From: Xiphophorus maculatus
Taxonomy: Eukaryota > Chordata > Actinopteri > Cyprinodontiformes > Poeciliidae
NCBI RefSeq assembly: GCF_002775205.1
Contig: NC_036443.1
Span: forward strand, 30,629,717 to 30,693,716
Length of the DNA: 64,000 nucleotides
Direction: 5' to 3'
Below are positions 36,088-48,600 of the stretch, one piece after another; position 1 is the stretch's first letter, and each line of letters starts with the position of its first letter. Made by a program: the position numbers and the translations under genes. Under the pieces are notes generated by a model. The model had not been told where the DNA came from, ran no database searches, and saw nothing but the letters and a program-made list of their open reading frames with translations.

Positions 36088-37193
36088 GGACCTGTTAGAC
36101 GGAGAACTGGTCAGTAGTCAGTCCAAAGGAGTTGTGATGAATAGGGCGGGGCTGGCTATTGCGCAATAACAAACACTATACTGTGTCACTAACATACTGA
36201 GCGAGGCTTTGGAGTGCAGTTCAACTCATACCCAGATGATGAAAGATCTCGGCAACAGAAATCTTCAATGTCCTTAGTCAGAGTCTTTGTCTTTGTACGG
36301 CAAAATCCTCTTCTGAATAGAAGCAAAGCAGAACTGGTTGTTGTCTTCCAAACACTCAGATCTTCATCACTCAGTGACCTTTGTCCATTCACCAAGTCTG
36401 TTGCAGCAGCCTTGAGATCTTTGGGTTGAGCACAGAGCAACGGTCGAATCAGGAACCATGGTTGAGGGTCGATGGAACATGTCCCTTCTAGCAGTGCAGA
36501 GTCTTCACCTCCCCGTGGTTCCAGTCCTCTGCTGATCTACTGTCTGCATTCTCTTGTTGATTGACTTCAGCAATGTGGACTAAGACCACTTTGTTCCTCT
36601 TTTCATGGGTTTTTATACTCTCTCATCCCATAGTTGTGTAAGGGGTGATGGCTTATGTGACTTCTCGAACGTTCGATGGCTTCGTGGAAAGCACTAAACC
36701 TTCCCACAGCAGTCAACACCTTGCTTACTTCTCCTTTTAGTTGTTTGTTCACTGACCATCTGGATTCACTTCTCTAATCTGGTTTCGAAGAAAACATTCC
36801 AGTTCCTGCTTTGGAGTCTCCCTGCCTTCCCACTCAGCTCAGACCCGTTACTGGTCCTGACTAATTATAACACAGTCTGGTAACAACATGTCACCATGCT
36901 TCACACAATTCATTATTACTTCAATTACAATTCTATGCATGCTGTATCATCACCATAAATTATTAAACATAATCATCTTTTTGATTTAATTCTTCAACAT
37001 AACTTATTTTAATAATCATCTGATTTTATTTCTATTCACCATTTATTCATCATGTTATTCATTTCTTGATCTGCTTTCCATTACATCAACTCTTTGTATA
37101 ATCATCAGTAATCAAAATATCAATCAGAATACAAGAATTCTTTTTCTGCATTTACCAGGAAAGATCTCACCATTCTATACCAGTTTTCACAAC
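36088..37193 (-). mobile_element. Related LTR-like element, - orientation
   Basis: The reverse complement shares long stretches with the element at 34.9 kb, for example AGAAGGGACA, TGGTTCCTGATTCGACCGT and CTCAACCC in the same order, and has a TATA box (GAGTATAAAAACCC, about 36,615). Outer limits are approximate. The short frames in it are not convincing genes. Confidence 0.5.
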
Positions 37194-37446
37194 AGAGGAT
37201 AATACCCTACTGTATAATATAACCGGTACCGTCTCATTTTGAACTCTCTCAAACCTGATGAACCACTAAGGTTTGATGAGTTATGTCCAAATCCACCTAA
37301 TACTTTATTGAGCCAAAAGGGAAATTGAAGAGTTAAAATTTATTATTTTATTTCTTAAACTGAGCTTCTTATAAAGACTTAAAAATTATTACAGTGTGGT
37401 TATGTTTTATTTCCATTTCAGTTCCACATTTATTTGGTTGGAAAGT

Positions 37447-37504
37447 CCGTCCGTCCGTCCGTCCGTCCGTCCGTCCGTCTGTCCGTCTGTCCGTCTGTCC
37501 GTCC
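37447..37504. repeat. (GTCC)n microsatellite
   Basis: About 14 units of a 4-bp repeat with GTCT interruptions. The open frames across it are artefacts. Confidence 0.95.
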
Positions 37505-38840
37505 CAGAGTATCATGCTGTAAAATGTATTTGCCCTGTTAAACATTTCTTCTGTTTCTCCTTTTTTTGTCATATTTTAATGTTTCAGATCATCTATTTTT
37601 AATTTTTAATAAAGAGTGAATCCCAGAAGCAGTTTTCAAACGATGATTTTAAAATCATGGCCCATCAGAGACAACAGCTTGTGAAAACTCAACAATCCCT
37701 CTGAGAAACAGCAGAACTGCTTTAGTTCAGTCACACTGGACGGTTCTGAGTATGAAGGACGTTCTTTTAGAGATCTGTCCACCGTCAGAGAGGTTCAGTA
37801 TGAGTTATTATTATATCTGCTGGTCAGGGAATAACCAGGTCTGGGTCAGGCTGCTGAAAACATGGAGTTTAATCAAACTACCAATAAATAAACAGAAAGG
37901 GTTTTTTTTCCTTACTGAATAAAATCATCATTTGAAAACTGCCTGTTGTGTTAATTCAAATTATTTTTGTACTATATTACAGTTAGTTTAATTATATGGA
38001 AGTTTAAATGTGACAAAAAAGTAAAAACAGAATCGGCCTGTGAGAGAAAAATACTTTTCACAAGTTGTAAACAAAAATGGTAGATTTAAATTTTAAAACC
38101 TTGGAAAGAGAAATATTGAGGGGAGATATGGTTTTTACTTTAAATTAAAAACAGTTTGAAGTCATCACATGTTTATTGCATCAATGTGACTTCAACTAGT
38201 TTACATGTGGTGCAGATTAACTACAGTCCAGCAGGGGGAGCTGTCCTTTTTTAGATTGGACTATGAATTATGTTTCCGTTCATAAACAGAGAGTAAAAAT
38301 GGCATAAATATTTAGTGTTTAAGGTTATTGTTATGATGTTTAAAGATGTTTTATTTACAAGTGCAGAACATATCAGTGTTGGCAGAGAAAGAGTTAGAAA
38401 AAAACAAAGGAAGCAAAAGAGAAAAAATAAAGAGAGAGAGGAAAAACAGAAAACAAGGAACAGGAAAAAAGAGAAAAAAGAAATAAAAATAACAAAAAAG
38501 GAGTTATTGTTAGGGGAATATTATGGGAGAGATTAAAATCTTACTATCATGTAAACTGTTAGGTATAATATAAAGTTTTAATATTTTAAGACTTTATCTT
38601 TAATTTCATAGCAGATAAACCAACACATATCCAGTGACATTAACAGAGAAACAAACTGATGAACCCAAATCTGCTTTAAAGTAATTTATAATAAAAAAAT
38701 GTTTTTATCTACAGCTGCTAAACTAAAAGCTTTGTTTTCACCTCTAAACCTTCATACTATATCATTTCTTTATTTATGTATTACTTGTCCCTCCGGTAAT
38801 TAAAATAAAATTCAAATTTCTCATCTGGAGAAACTTTGGG

Positions 38841-41800
38841 TTAATTTTGCTTCTCGGTGTAAAAGATCTTCCCATCAGGCTGGTTCTTCCAGCTCAGTCT
38901 GATCTCAGCCTTCACTGCCTGGTCCTGCAGCTTCTGCTGGAGCTGAAACACAACAATCAGACAAGTCAGGAACACACACTGAACACACACTGAACACACA
39001 CCAAACACACACAGAACACACACAGAACACACACTGAACACACACTGAACACACACTGAACACACACAGAACACACACAGAACACACACTGAACACACAC
39101 AAAACACACACCGAACACACACCGAACACACACCGAACACACACCGAACACACACCGAACACACACCGAACACACACAGAACACACACCGAACACACACC
39201 GAACACACACCGAACACACACTGAACACACACCGAACACACACAGAACACACACTGAACACACACAGAACACACACTGAACACACACCAAACACACATAT
39301 GCTTGTCTCTCTATCTTTGCAGGGACTTTCCATTGACTTTGATTAATTTCTACAACCCAACCCTAACCAAAACTCAATACACATTCTAGTCCTAAACCTA
39401 ACTCTTAACCCAAAAACAAAATTTCTCCTTGTGGGGGCCAAGTCCTGGTCCCCACAAGGTGCAGTGTCTCCACAATGTAATATGTGTCAGAAAAATGGTC
39501 CCACAATGCATCAAATACCTGCTGCTCACACACACCCCGACGTGTATTTTTTTGTGTGTGTGCGCGTGCGTACATGTGTTCTGTGTGTATTCATTGTGTG
39601 TGTTTGGTGTGTGGGGTGTGTGTGGGGTTGTGTGTGTGTGTGTTTGTGTGAACCAGGTTTTTATATGTTCATGGGAACCTTTTGTCCCTCTACATTGTGG
39701 GGACATTTGTTGGTCCCCATGAAAGAAAATGCTATTTTTGCTGTTTACAGTAAGGTATGTGACGGTGAATGAATGTTTGGTCTGTGAATGAACACCCGTC
39801 ACAACCACACACACCCACCCCCACACACGCACAACAAACACACACTGAACACACACACTGAACACACACCAAGCTCACGCCGAACAAACACTAAACACAC
39901 ACCAAGCACACGCCGAACAAAAACTAAACACACACTGAACACACACCAAACACTTGCTGAACTAGTTTCCATCTCTGTGTTAGCAGAGAGTAAATTCGTC
40001 ATTAGGAGATTATTGGTGATGATTTTACACATAAATGTTGCAGAATGTTTTATGAATATTTTATGATTAATCTGATTCGCAATCAGATTAATTTGTCTTC
40101 ACAATCCGAAGATTTGGATCAGCGGCCGCTTGTTGCATCTGGACTGACCTTCTGTCAACCAATGAGATAAATTCAAGCTGTTTTCACAGACGGTCGATGT
40201 AGGTGGAAACATTTTATTTTTATTCAGAGCAATATTTTTATTGGTTAATTAAAATGTTGTTACATGGTTTTAGTTACAGTTTACAAAACAATTTTCTTTC
40301 ATATTGCACGCTCAGTTTATTAAACAGGTAAGACAAAAAGTTTTTTTCACTTCATTGTTTGTTTATCCAGCTAAAAGCTGCGTGTCGAGACTCTTACCTC
40401 CTTCAGCAGGTTTTCCAGGATTGCAGGGTCGTTCAGACCCAGAGCCGAGTTTCCCACCAGCTTCACCTTCACTGTGTGTCGTGTGAAAGGTTCAGTGTCT
40501 TTAAGACAAACAAAGCAAACGTTTTATCAGATACATGGTCATTTCAGGTTTGTCGTCCTATTTTGTCCTTTGGTCCAACCCAACCACTGATGGCGTCTCA
40601 CCATGGTAGCAGACGAAGGTCTTCTCTAAGCCACATGGCCAGTCCTCCCACTGACCGGAGAGTCTGAAGTTTGCCACGGTGCAGTTTTCCACCCCACCTT
40701 GAGGCTCTCCTGATGCCCAGTAGGAAAACAGGAACAGGTTTCCGTTGGACCACTTCCAGGTGTCTTTGTAGAGACCGATCCAGACGGTCAGACCTGCAGG
40801 CCTCGCAGTCCTTATCTGCTCGTTCTCCTGCAGGCTCCTGACGCTGGCCAGGTCTGTGTAGTGCAGCCTGCAGTAGCTCTGAGCGTCGGTCCAGTTCATT
40901 GATGTGCTGATGTAGAAAAATTTTGCGGTCTGTCCTGGAAACAGACCAGAAGAGAACCAGAGAGACTGCTTGGAGACATGGGTTGAAACGTCTCCAGTTC
41001 CAGTTTTTAATTTGTTTTTGATTTGTGACACCTCCTTGCAATTAGTCAACAGTTAATCAAGTTTCTCTCAACACATTAATTTTTTTAAGAAATGGTTTAA
41101 AATCATTTATAGGGTGACCAAATGTCCTCTTTCCCCTGGACATTGTCTTCATTGATTGTCCTGGTTTGTGTTATTTTTCAGGGACCAGCAGGAATGTTTA
41201 AATCTCCTGGTGTGATTTTCTTTCAGCCGTCCAGAGCAGACAGAGCCGCTCTGCTGCTAAAGTTCACAAAACATGAGAGTAGCTTTATGGATGAAGCTAA
41301 AAATAAATTTTCTTCATAACATCCTGTTCACAACAGAGTGAGCGGCGCCGTGCAGCGTGTCCATACTGGCCTCCTGTGGGTCAGTATGGACACAGAATGT
41401 ATAAAAGGATTGTGCAAAATGAGAATTTATCTCTTAAACTAACAAGGATGATCAATTTTATTGTTACATTAAATATAATTTCAGACTTTGTGTTTCCCAA
41501 GGTTGGCTGAAATCATGACTTATTACCGCTAGAGGTTAATTTTCTAAGCTACAACTTTGTAACTATTGAGGATGCAATGATATGAAATTGCAGATTAATA
41601 TTGATATCTGATATTAATACTGCTTTAATTACTGTATTTACTGATATTTACCAATACTATATCTATTTCTCTGCATTTATTCATAAACAAACCTTAAAAA
41701 TGAAATTCAAACGGTTAATAAATCTGGATTTGTTATAAATTCTTACCGCTGGTGTTGGCACAGATGAATCCATAAAGCCACTGGCAGGGAGCGTCGTTCC

Positions 41801-43949
41801 AGTATCCATTATCATACATGTGAGTGCAGTCCACTGTGTACCAGGCGCTGTTTGGCTCACCAGCTGACCAGTATCTGTAGTTTCCATCTGCTCTGTAGAA
41901 ACCTCCGTCTGACAGCGACCATCTCCAGCTGATCACATCAAAGTACAGACCGATCCAGGCCTGTCGGACAGAACGACTTACAGCCACATCCAAACATCTG
42001 CCTGCTTTGAATATTGATCTACGTCACTTCCTGCAGGTCGGTGGGAGCAACATGGCTCCTGGTTGAATCGGCATAAATTCAGCCTGGAGTCAGTAATCTG
42101 GATTTTCTCTACCACTGGAAGCTTAGCTGAAATATTTCTACGCCACAAACTTGAAAAATGATTTCAGAAGAGAGTGATCATTGATGGTCAATTTTTAATT
42201 ATGCTGTGCTGATAGGTGTTGATCAAGTTGGGCTTTCATAAAACTGACCCAATTCAAAGGCTTCATCTTTGATGGCAGTCTCTCATTACAGAGTTCATGT
42301 TTAGGTGCAAATACTCTGAAATAAGATGACATTTACAATATGTTCATTAATTAAGATCAGTGTCAAAAGAAGCTGAAACTTGGTTGCTTCGTCTATTGGT
42401 GAGTTTCACCCAAAACCTTGAAAGTGTAATTTAAATATTTAAAGCACCAAATACTGCAGAGTCAGACCCAACATGTCTGTGCAGCAGTGGTTTGGATTCC
42501 AACTTTTATGAAATCATGAGTTTTCATGAGTCCAGGATTATGAATATAAGAGGCTGAAAAGTCTTTTTGTTGGAGAGAGCTTCAAAACAATCAGAGGAAA
42601 TAATAAAAAACAACCTTAAATCAACAAATAACTTTGGTCTTTACTGCATTTTTACTACATTTGAACAAATTCATATATCCCTGTCAGAGAGGAGAGAGTG
42701 AATCTGTCTGGATCTTTGGTCATCAGGCAGAGCAGAGGGAACTAGAATCTGTAGATCTACGTTTGAGGTGCCATTCTCATCTTACAGAGAAAATCCACAA
42801 ACAGGAAATTTGCATGACTTATCAGGAGGTGTTTACTCTGTTCAAGACAAACCTGGATCCTGCTGCTCAGGATCTGGAGGATTCAAATTGCAAACATCAT
42901 GCAAATGGATTTTAAAACCTTCGTTGTGGAGAGAGAAAAAAGTGAAAGTCTTTGCAGCATTAAACTAACAAAATGTTGGAATTAGTTCAGGAAAACAAAA
43001 AGTTTCCTCTCACAAAAATGTGAATGAGTTTGGTGAGCAGCAGTTTGAAACAACAGAGACTTAAACTAATTTCTCATCTTCACACGTGGTTCCAGTGAAA
43101 CGAAGGATGAAAACAGGAAAAAGGGGACAACAGTTGCATTTTTCTGGCCAATCACTGATTACTGATCTTTAGAAAGCTTTGCCTGACCTGATGATCACAA
43201 CATTGGCTGATATCATTTTTTGTCAGAAATGTTGCTAAATATAGTAAGAAAGTTGCTGAGTTGGCAGCAGTGAAGTGATTTTTGTAACTGTAAATGTGCA
43301 GACATGAGCTGGTGGGCCGGTCTGTCAGCCGAAGCCTCACTGCAGAGCAGAGGATAAGATTAGCTTCACATCTAAGCATGAGTTGATCACAGATCTCAAG
43401 AAATTAAGAAAACTGGTGTCAATAAATCAGCACACCTCCAGTTATTTCAGCTCACTGAATATTTTAAAAGAAAACAGAGGAAAATATGGAGTCTACGTCT
43501 GCAGTGGATCCCATTCTGCTCACGTCTGCCATGCCGTTCAGCATGGTCACCATGTTCAGACTGTCCACAGTGACCAGGTCCGTGTAGCGCTGCCTGCAGT
43601 AACTCTGCGCCTCGGTCCAGTTCTTTGGGTCATAGATGAAGTGGTACTGACGTACAGGGAGAGAGCAGACGGAGCCCAGAGCTGCCAAAACGCAAGCAGG
43701 AAGATTAAAATAAGAACAAAACATTTTCATGACAGAGATCTGTTATGGTTTTATCAATAGAACAAACATTGAAAATAAATTCTTAACGGTTTCCAAGCAG
43801 AGATCAACTTAGCTCATATGTTTTAAAAAAGGACACACACACTGAACACATACAACACATTCTGTGTGATTGTATAATTATATACTGGGAGTATAAAATT
43901 GAATCCACTTGCCTGATGCACTGAAGAGCCACAGAAGAATGTTTTCCAT
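38841..43949 (-). CDS. Two-CTLD secreted C-type lectin, gene 1
   Basis: Six coding exons: 43,949-43,913 (signal [13 protein letters not shown]), 43,681-43,497 and 41,960-41,747 (CTLD1), 40,934-40,602 (CTLD2), 40,498-40,398 and 38,942-38,841 (tail; stop TAA 38,841-38,843). All phases agree, giving 972 nt and 323 residues. CTLD1: [30 protein letters not shown] (EPN, mannose-type Ca site), YWNDAPC. CTLD2: [29 protein letters not shown] and WEDWPC, so its EPN position is EPQ. The tail ([32 protein letters not shown]) is shared with the neighbouring paralogs. No membrane segment, so probably secreted; likely a pattern-binding immune lectin (mannose-receptor-like annotations are usual in fish). The first intron appears to use a GC donor (CAG/gcaagt), where gene 2 has gtgagt. 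Confidence 0.88.
38963..39293. repeat. 11-bp minisatellite in last intron of C-type lectin gene 1
   Basis: About 30 units of ACACACNNGAA type (variants CTGAA, CCGAA, CAGAA). It starts some 20 bp from the last exon's acceptor. Because 11 is not a multiple of 3, all three minus frames stay open and spell Cys-Val-rich repeats with no support as protein. Confidence 0.95.
39297..39960. repeat. Dispersed GTGGGGACC repeat with flanking CA-rich arrays
   Basis: 39,297-39,795 is the same family as the repeat at 11.75-12.16 kb. 39,800-39,960 is a second CA-rich minisatellite with the same ACACTGAAC theme. It lies inside the last intron of C-type lectin gene 1. Confidence 0.75.
41263..41650. repeat. Intronic block shared with 47,165-47,553 (copy 1)
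   Basis: About 390 bp, in the intron between CTLD1 and CTLD2 of gene 1, is nearly identical by eye to a block at the equivalent place in gene 2. It has a short hairpin: GTCCATACTG and CAGTATGGAC separated by about 13 bp. Either a remnant of the gene duplication that has stayed similar, or a mobile element present before duplication. Confidence 0.75.
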
Positions 43950-44139
43950 CCTTGTAAATGTTGTGTAGTTCAGTTTGTGGCTGCAGACGTTTATCCTCTG
44001 GGTTTAAACACGTCATGCAAAATGATCAAGTTGAATGATTTGCGTTTGAGACGACAAGTGTTTATTCTGACAGATGCTGTAATGTCAAACCAAATAAAGC
44101 AGGTTTAAAATGACAAATGACTCATTTGACTCCTGAGGC

Positions 44140-45242
44140 TTTTCCTCCAGAGATCCTCCCAGTTCTCTGGAAAGGGCTCACATGGCAGTAGCCCAGGGCG
44201 CCGAGTCCGGGGGCGCCCAAACGTTGTTTTGTTTTAAGTGAATGTGTGTTTTTTAGATCCTCTCCATGGGCTGCCACCTTATCGTGGTGGAGGGGTTTGA
44301 GTGTCCCAGTGATCCCAACCAGTCTACGTGTTTTGTGGACCTGGAGAAGGCGTTTGACCGTGTCCCTCGGGGAGCACTGTGGGGGGTTCTCCAGGAGTAT
44401 GGGGTACCAGGCCCTTTGATACGGGCTGTCAGGTCCCTGTATGACCGGTGTCAGAGTCTGGTCCACATTGCCGGCAGTAAGTCGGGCTCGTTTCCGGTGA
44501 GAGTTGGACTCCGCCAGGGCTGCCCTTTGTCACCGATTCTGTTCATCACTTTCATGGACAGAATCTCTAGACCAGCCAAGGTGTTGAGGGGATCCAATTT
44601 GGTGGCCTTAGGATCTCATCTCTGCTTTTTGCAGACGATGTGGTCCTGTTGGCTTCATCGGGTCGTGATCTGCAGGTCTCGCTGGAGCGGTTCGCAGCCG
44701 AGTGTGAAGCGGCCGGGATGAGGATCAGTGCCTCCAAATCCGAGGCCATCATGGTCTTGAGCCAGAAAAGGGTAGAGTGCCTTCTCAGGGTCAGGGGGGG
44801 TGTCCTGCCCCAAATGGAGGAGTTCAAGTATCTCGGGATCTTGTTCACGAATGAGAGAAGAGGGGAGCGGGAGATTGACAGACGGATTGGCGCAGCGTCT
44901 GCCGCTAAGCGGGCACTGTACCGGTCTGTCGTGGTAAAGAGAGAGCTGAGCCAAAAAGCGAAGCTCTCGATTTACCGGTCGATCTACGTTCCCACCCTCA
45001 TCTATGGTCATGAGCTTTGGGTCATGACCGAAAGAATGAGGTCAAAGATACAAGCGGCCGAAATGGGTTTTCTCCCCAGGGTGTCTGGGCTCTCCCTTAG
45101 AGAGAGAAGCTCAGTCATCAGGGAGGGACTCAGAGTAGAGCCGGTGCTCCTTCACATCGAGAGGAGCCAGTTGAGGCTTTGGCATCTGGTCAGGACGCCT
45201 CCTGGACGCCTCCCTGGTGAGGAGTTCAGGTCCCACCAGGAG
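44140..45242 (+). mobile_element. Rex3/RTE-like LINE fragment
   Basis: Reverse-transcriptase pieces: FVDLEKAFDRVPRGALW, GLRQGCPLSPILFITFMDRI, then SKSEAIMVLSQKRVE, FKYLGILFT, REREIDRRIGAASAAKRALY and ELWVMTERMRSKIQAAEMGF. The YADD-region frame is shifted and both ends are truncated; the tail after PGRLPGEEFR is missing. The order and wording match the common fish Rex3-type RTE element. It lies in the spacer between the two complete C-type lectin genes. Confidence 0.8.
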
Positions 45243-45655
45243 AAGTTTAACATAAACTGAGCTGAACTAGAAATGATTTGATCAACGAACCAAAAGGGGA
45301 ACATTATCTGAATATGGCAAGACCTAAATGACAATAATAAACACAGAAAGGATCACAGAGGAAACACAAAATTAAACCAAAACCACTGAAACCAAAGGCA
45401 GATATGCATGAATTCAATAAGGTTACATGAATTTTACAAAAAAAGGAATCAAACTGAAAACTCAGATAAAAGCTATTTACACAGATCAGGTTTGAATAAT
45501 GTTTCAAACATGTTGAAGAACTGTGACTAGAAGAAAATCTATTGTCTCACATCAACACATCATTTTGCTGTTTAGTTAATATGGGTTTTACATATTTTTT
45601 ATTTTAAAAGATATAAGAAAAACTGAGAAAGTCTTCTCCTCAGCATGTCATCGTC

Positions 45656-48600
45656 TCACTGCAGGTCTGTTTCCTCCTCCTGGTGGAAGATTTTTCCATC
45701 CTGCTGTTTCTTCCAGCTCAGCTTGACGTCTGCATCCACGCTCTGCTGCTTCAGCTGCTGCTGGAGCTGAAGCACAACAGTCACTGAGCCTGGCCAGATT
45801 CATTCCAACATTTCACTGACACACTCCTAAGTTTGTCTGGATTCAAATAATATTTCAGCTTAAATGCTAAAACTCAAATTTCTGGGATCTTTTACCTCCT
45901 CCTTCATGTTTTCCAGGACCGCAGGATCGTTCAGATCCAGAGCCGAGTTTCCCACCAGCTTCACTTTCACCACTTGTGTTGTGAAGGACGGAGAGTCTTT
46001 AAAACAAATATTTATAACATTTTATTAGAGTTAAGGAGGGAAAATGTATTTTAGAAAAGATACTCTGGATACTGGATGTGAATGCTGTTTGCAGTGACAC
46101 TGTTCTGGCATCAGAGTAACAGAGTCAGTGTGTCGGGATTTTACTTAATCAAGTAGCTACTCTATGTTTCCTTCAACTCAAATTTGACTTTTCATCACAG
46201 TCATACCTGACGCCTTGAAATTTTCCTCTGTCTCTTTAAGAACCTCCTACACTTCCTGACACGCCCCTTTCAGACGTCATCACAACAATGCTACTCCATT
46301 AAACCGTTTACATAAATTCTTTGGAGTGTTGGTCTGAAAAATAGTTTGAGTTCAGCAGAGGTGCAGCGTTGCTGCTGCTAGTCTGAAGGAGCTGAGAGGG
46401 GAGGCTCAGGGAGAAGAGCTCTGTGGAAACTGGTGGCACTTTGTATGAGCAAATGTTTAGGCACCCTGAATGGTTTCCATGGAGATTCAAGGATTTCTCA
46501 AACATGCATGAAAGAATCAAGGCAACAATCCAGGTATGTTGTTGACGAGGGAATAACATTATAACATGATGTAAACGTTACCCTTACCGACCTCGTCCCA
46601 GTGTGAATGACACCATCGCTTCCTGATTCCTGCACCACATCAGGAAAATGCATAACTGTGATTCTTCTTCTACTCTGAGCTCCATCAGCCGCCACAATAT
46701 GAACCACAAACAACTCCAACCAGGAAGTGGCTCTGAAGAGGTTTTACCTTCTAGCATAAGAAACAAACCTTCACGTTTCCATTAAGCTCAGACCGATGAG
46801 CAGCTTACCATGGTGGCAGATAAATGGCTTCATTTCATCACATGTCCAGTCAACCCAGGCGCCAGAGCTGCCAAAGGTCGCAACGCTGCATGGCACAGTC
46901 TCAACATCAGGTTTGCCCTCTGCCCAGTGTTGAAACCCGTACATGTGTCCGTCCGACCACTTCCAGGTGTCTAGGTAAAGGCCGATCCAGCCATACTTGC
47001 CCTTTGGTATCCAAGATTCTATGTATAAGTTCTCAGACTGGTTTGTGGGAAAGGCCAGGTCTGTGTAATGTTCCCTGCAGTAGCTCTGAGCCTCCTCCCA
47101 GCTCATCCCAGCGTCGACGAAGAAAACCCCCGTCTCCTCTTCTGAAAATTATAGAAACTAGAATTACACAAAACATGAGAGTAGCTTTATGAATGAAGCT
47201 GAAAATAAATTTTCTTCATAACATCCTGTTCACAACAGAGTGAGCGGCGTCGTGCAGCGTGTCCATACTGGCCTCCTGTGGGTCAGTATGGACACAACGT
47301 ATAAAAAGATCGTGCAAAATGAGAATTTATCTCTTAAACTAACAAGGATGATCAATTTTATTGTTATTGTTACATTAAATATAATTTCAGATTTTGTGTT
47401 TCCCCAGGTTGGCTGAAATCATGACTTATTACCGCTAGAGGTTAATTTTCCAAGCTACAACTTTGTAACTATTGAGGATGCAATGATATGAAAATGCAGA
47501 TTAATATTGATATCTGATATTAATACTGCTTTAATTACTGTATTTACTGGTTTCTATCTGACTTACATGTTTACTAACAGCTGCTAACTGAACCCATGAA
47601 AAGATTTTCTTTACATCTAACTAACATCTAACTTCAAAATAAGAGCATGAATATAAAGGCCTGAAGACTTTTAATCTGTCAACAACCAAAACTTCAACAT
47701 GTCAAAATTTATTCAACTGGAAGTTTACAAAGCAGCCAGGTAAATTAGTCCTTTTTTGATTTTCTGCAATAAAATTTAAAGTGTTTGTGGTACTAATTTA
47801 GAAATATTTGTGATATTTATGCTTATTTATGACGGTAAATGCAACATTTTATTACTTGCTGTATAGATTATGGACTATAATCTGACATCAATGAAGACTG
47901 AGGCAGCTGTTTAGGGCAAGTAAGAAAGTTTTTGACAATTTTTGAGAAAAATCTGCAATAAACTCCCAATTATATATTAGGACAAAAAAGTGTGGAGATT
48001 TGTTGATTTTGTGTGAATTTCCACAATAACATCTCAAGAAACTGGAGGGACTGGGTCATATAATCTGGCAGTAAATAGATAAAAACTGCATTGCATATTT
48101 AAGCCACTCAGTGTTTAGTCTAGATTCTAGACTCTAGAATCTAGAGGGCCATACAAAAAGCTATGGTGGGCCAGATTTGGCCCTCGGGCCTCGAGTTTGA
48201 CACATGTGATATAGACATTGATTATTAAACACAAAGCAGGAAATGTGTATGATAAAGAAAAAAACATGATCTTTCTATTAATGCAGCTCATTAGTGGAAG
48301 TCTGCCAACCACTGCTGTTGATTCTTTGCTAAGAACATGTTTTAAAACCAGGGGCCCATCTCTCATTTCATTGGCTAAATTATAGTCCTAATAAAAGAAT
48401 CTTGAATCCTATTATATAATCACAGAAAACAGCAGAAAAACCTACAACAAACAAAACAAATGAAAACAAAAAATGCTGCAACTGCAGGAAATAGAAGCAA
48501 AGGATAAAATGCTGGAAAATATTAAAACAATAACACATATGAAAGGCTGCAAACTTGCTCCAGACCACTAGGGGGAGTCTGGAGCAGGTAATATTATCTA

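Noticed and set aside
36189-36440. 83-codon minus frame
   Set aside because: It lies inside the minus-oriented LTR-like element, in a part that resembles leader sequence, and no protein family was recognised.
38841-39333. Cys-Val-rich 110-151-codon frames
   Set aside because: They are translations of an 11-bp minisatellite, open in all three frames. Only the final 33 codons (LQQKLQDQ onward) are real coding sequence, as the last exon of C-type lectin gene 1.
38963-39960. CRISPR-like array
   Set aside because: Units are 11 bp without unique spacers, in a eukaryotic intron.
44266-45260. Host gene encoding a 151- and 206-codon protein
   Set aside because: Both frames are parts of one degenerate Rex3/RTE-like reverse transcriptase.
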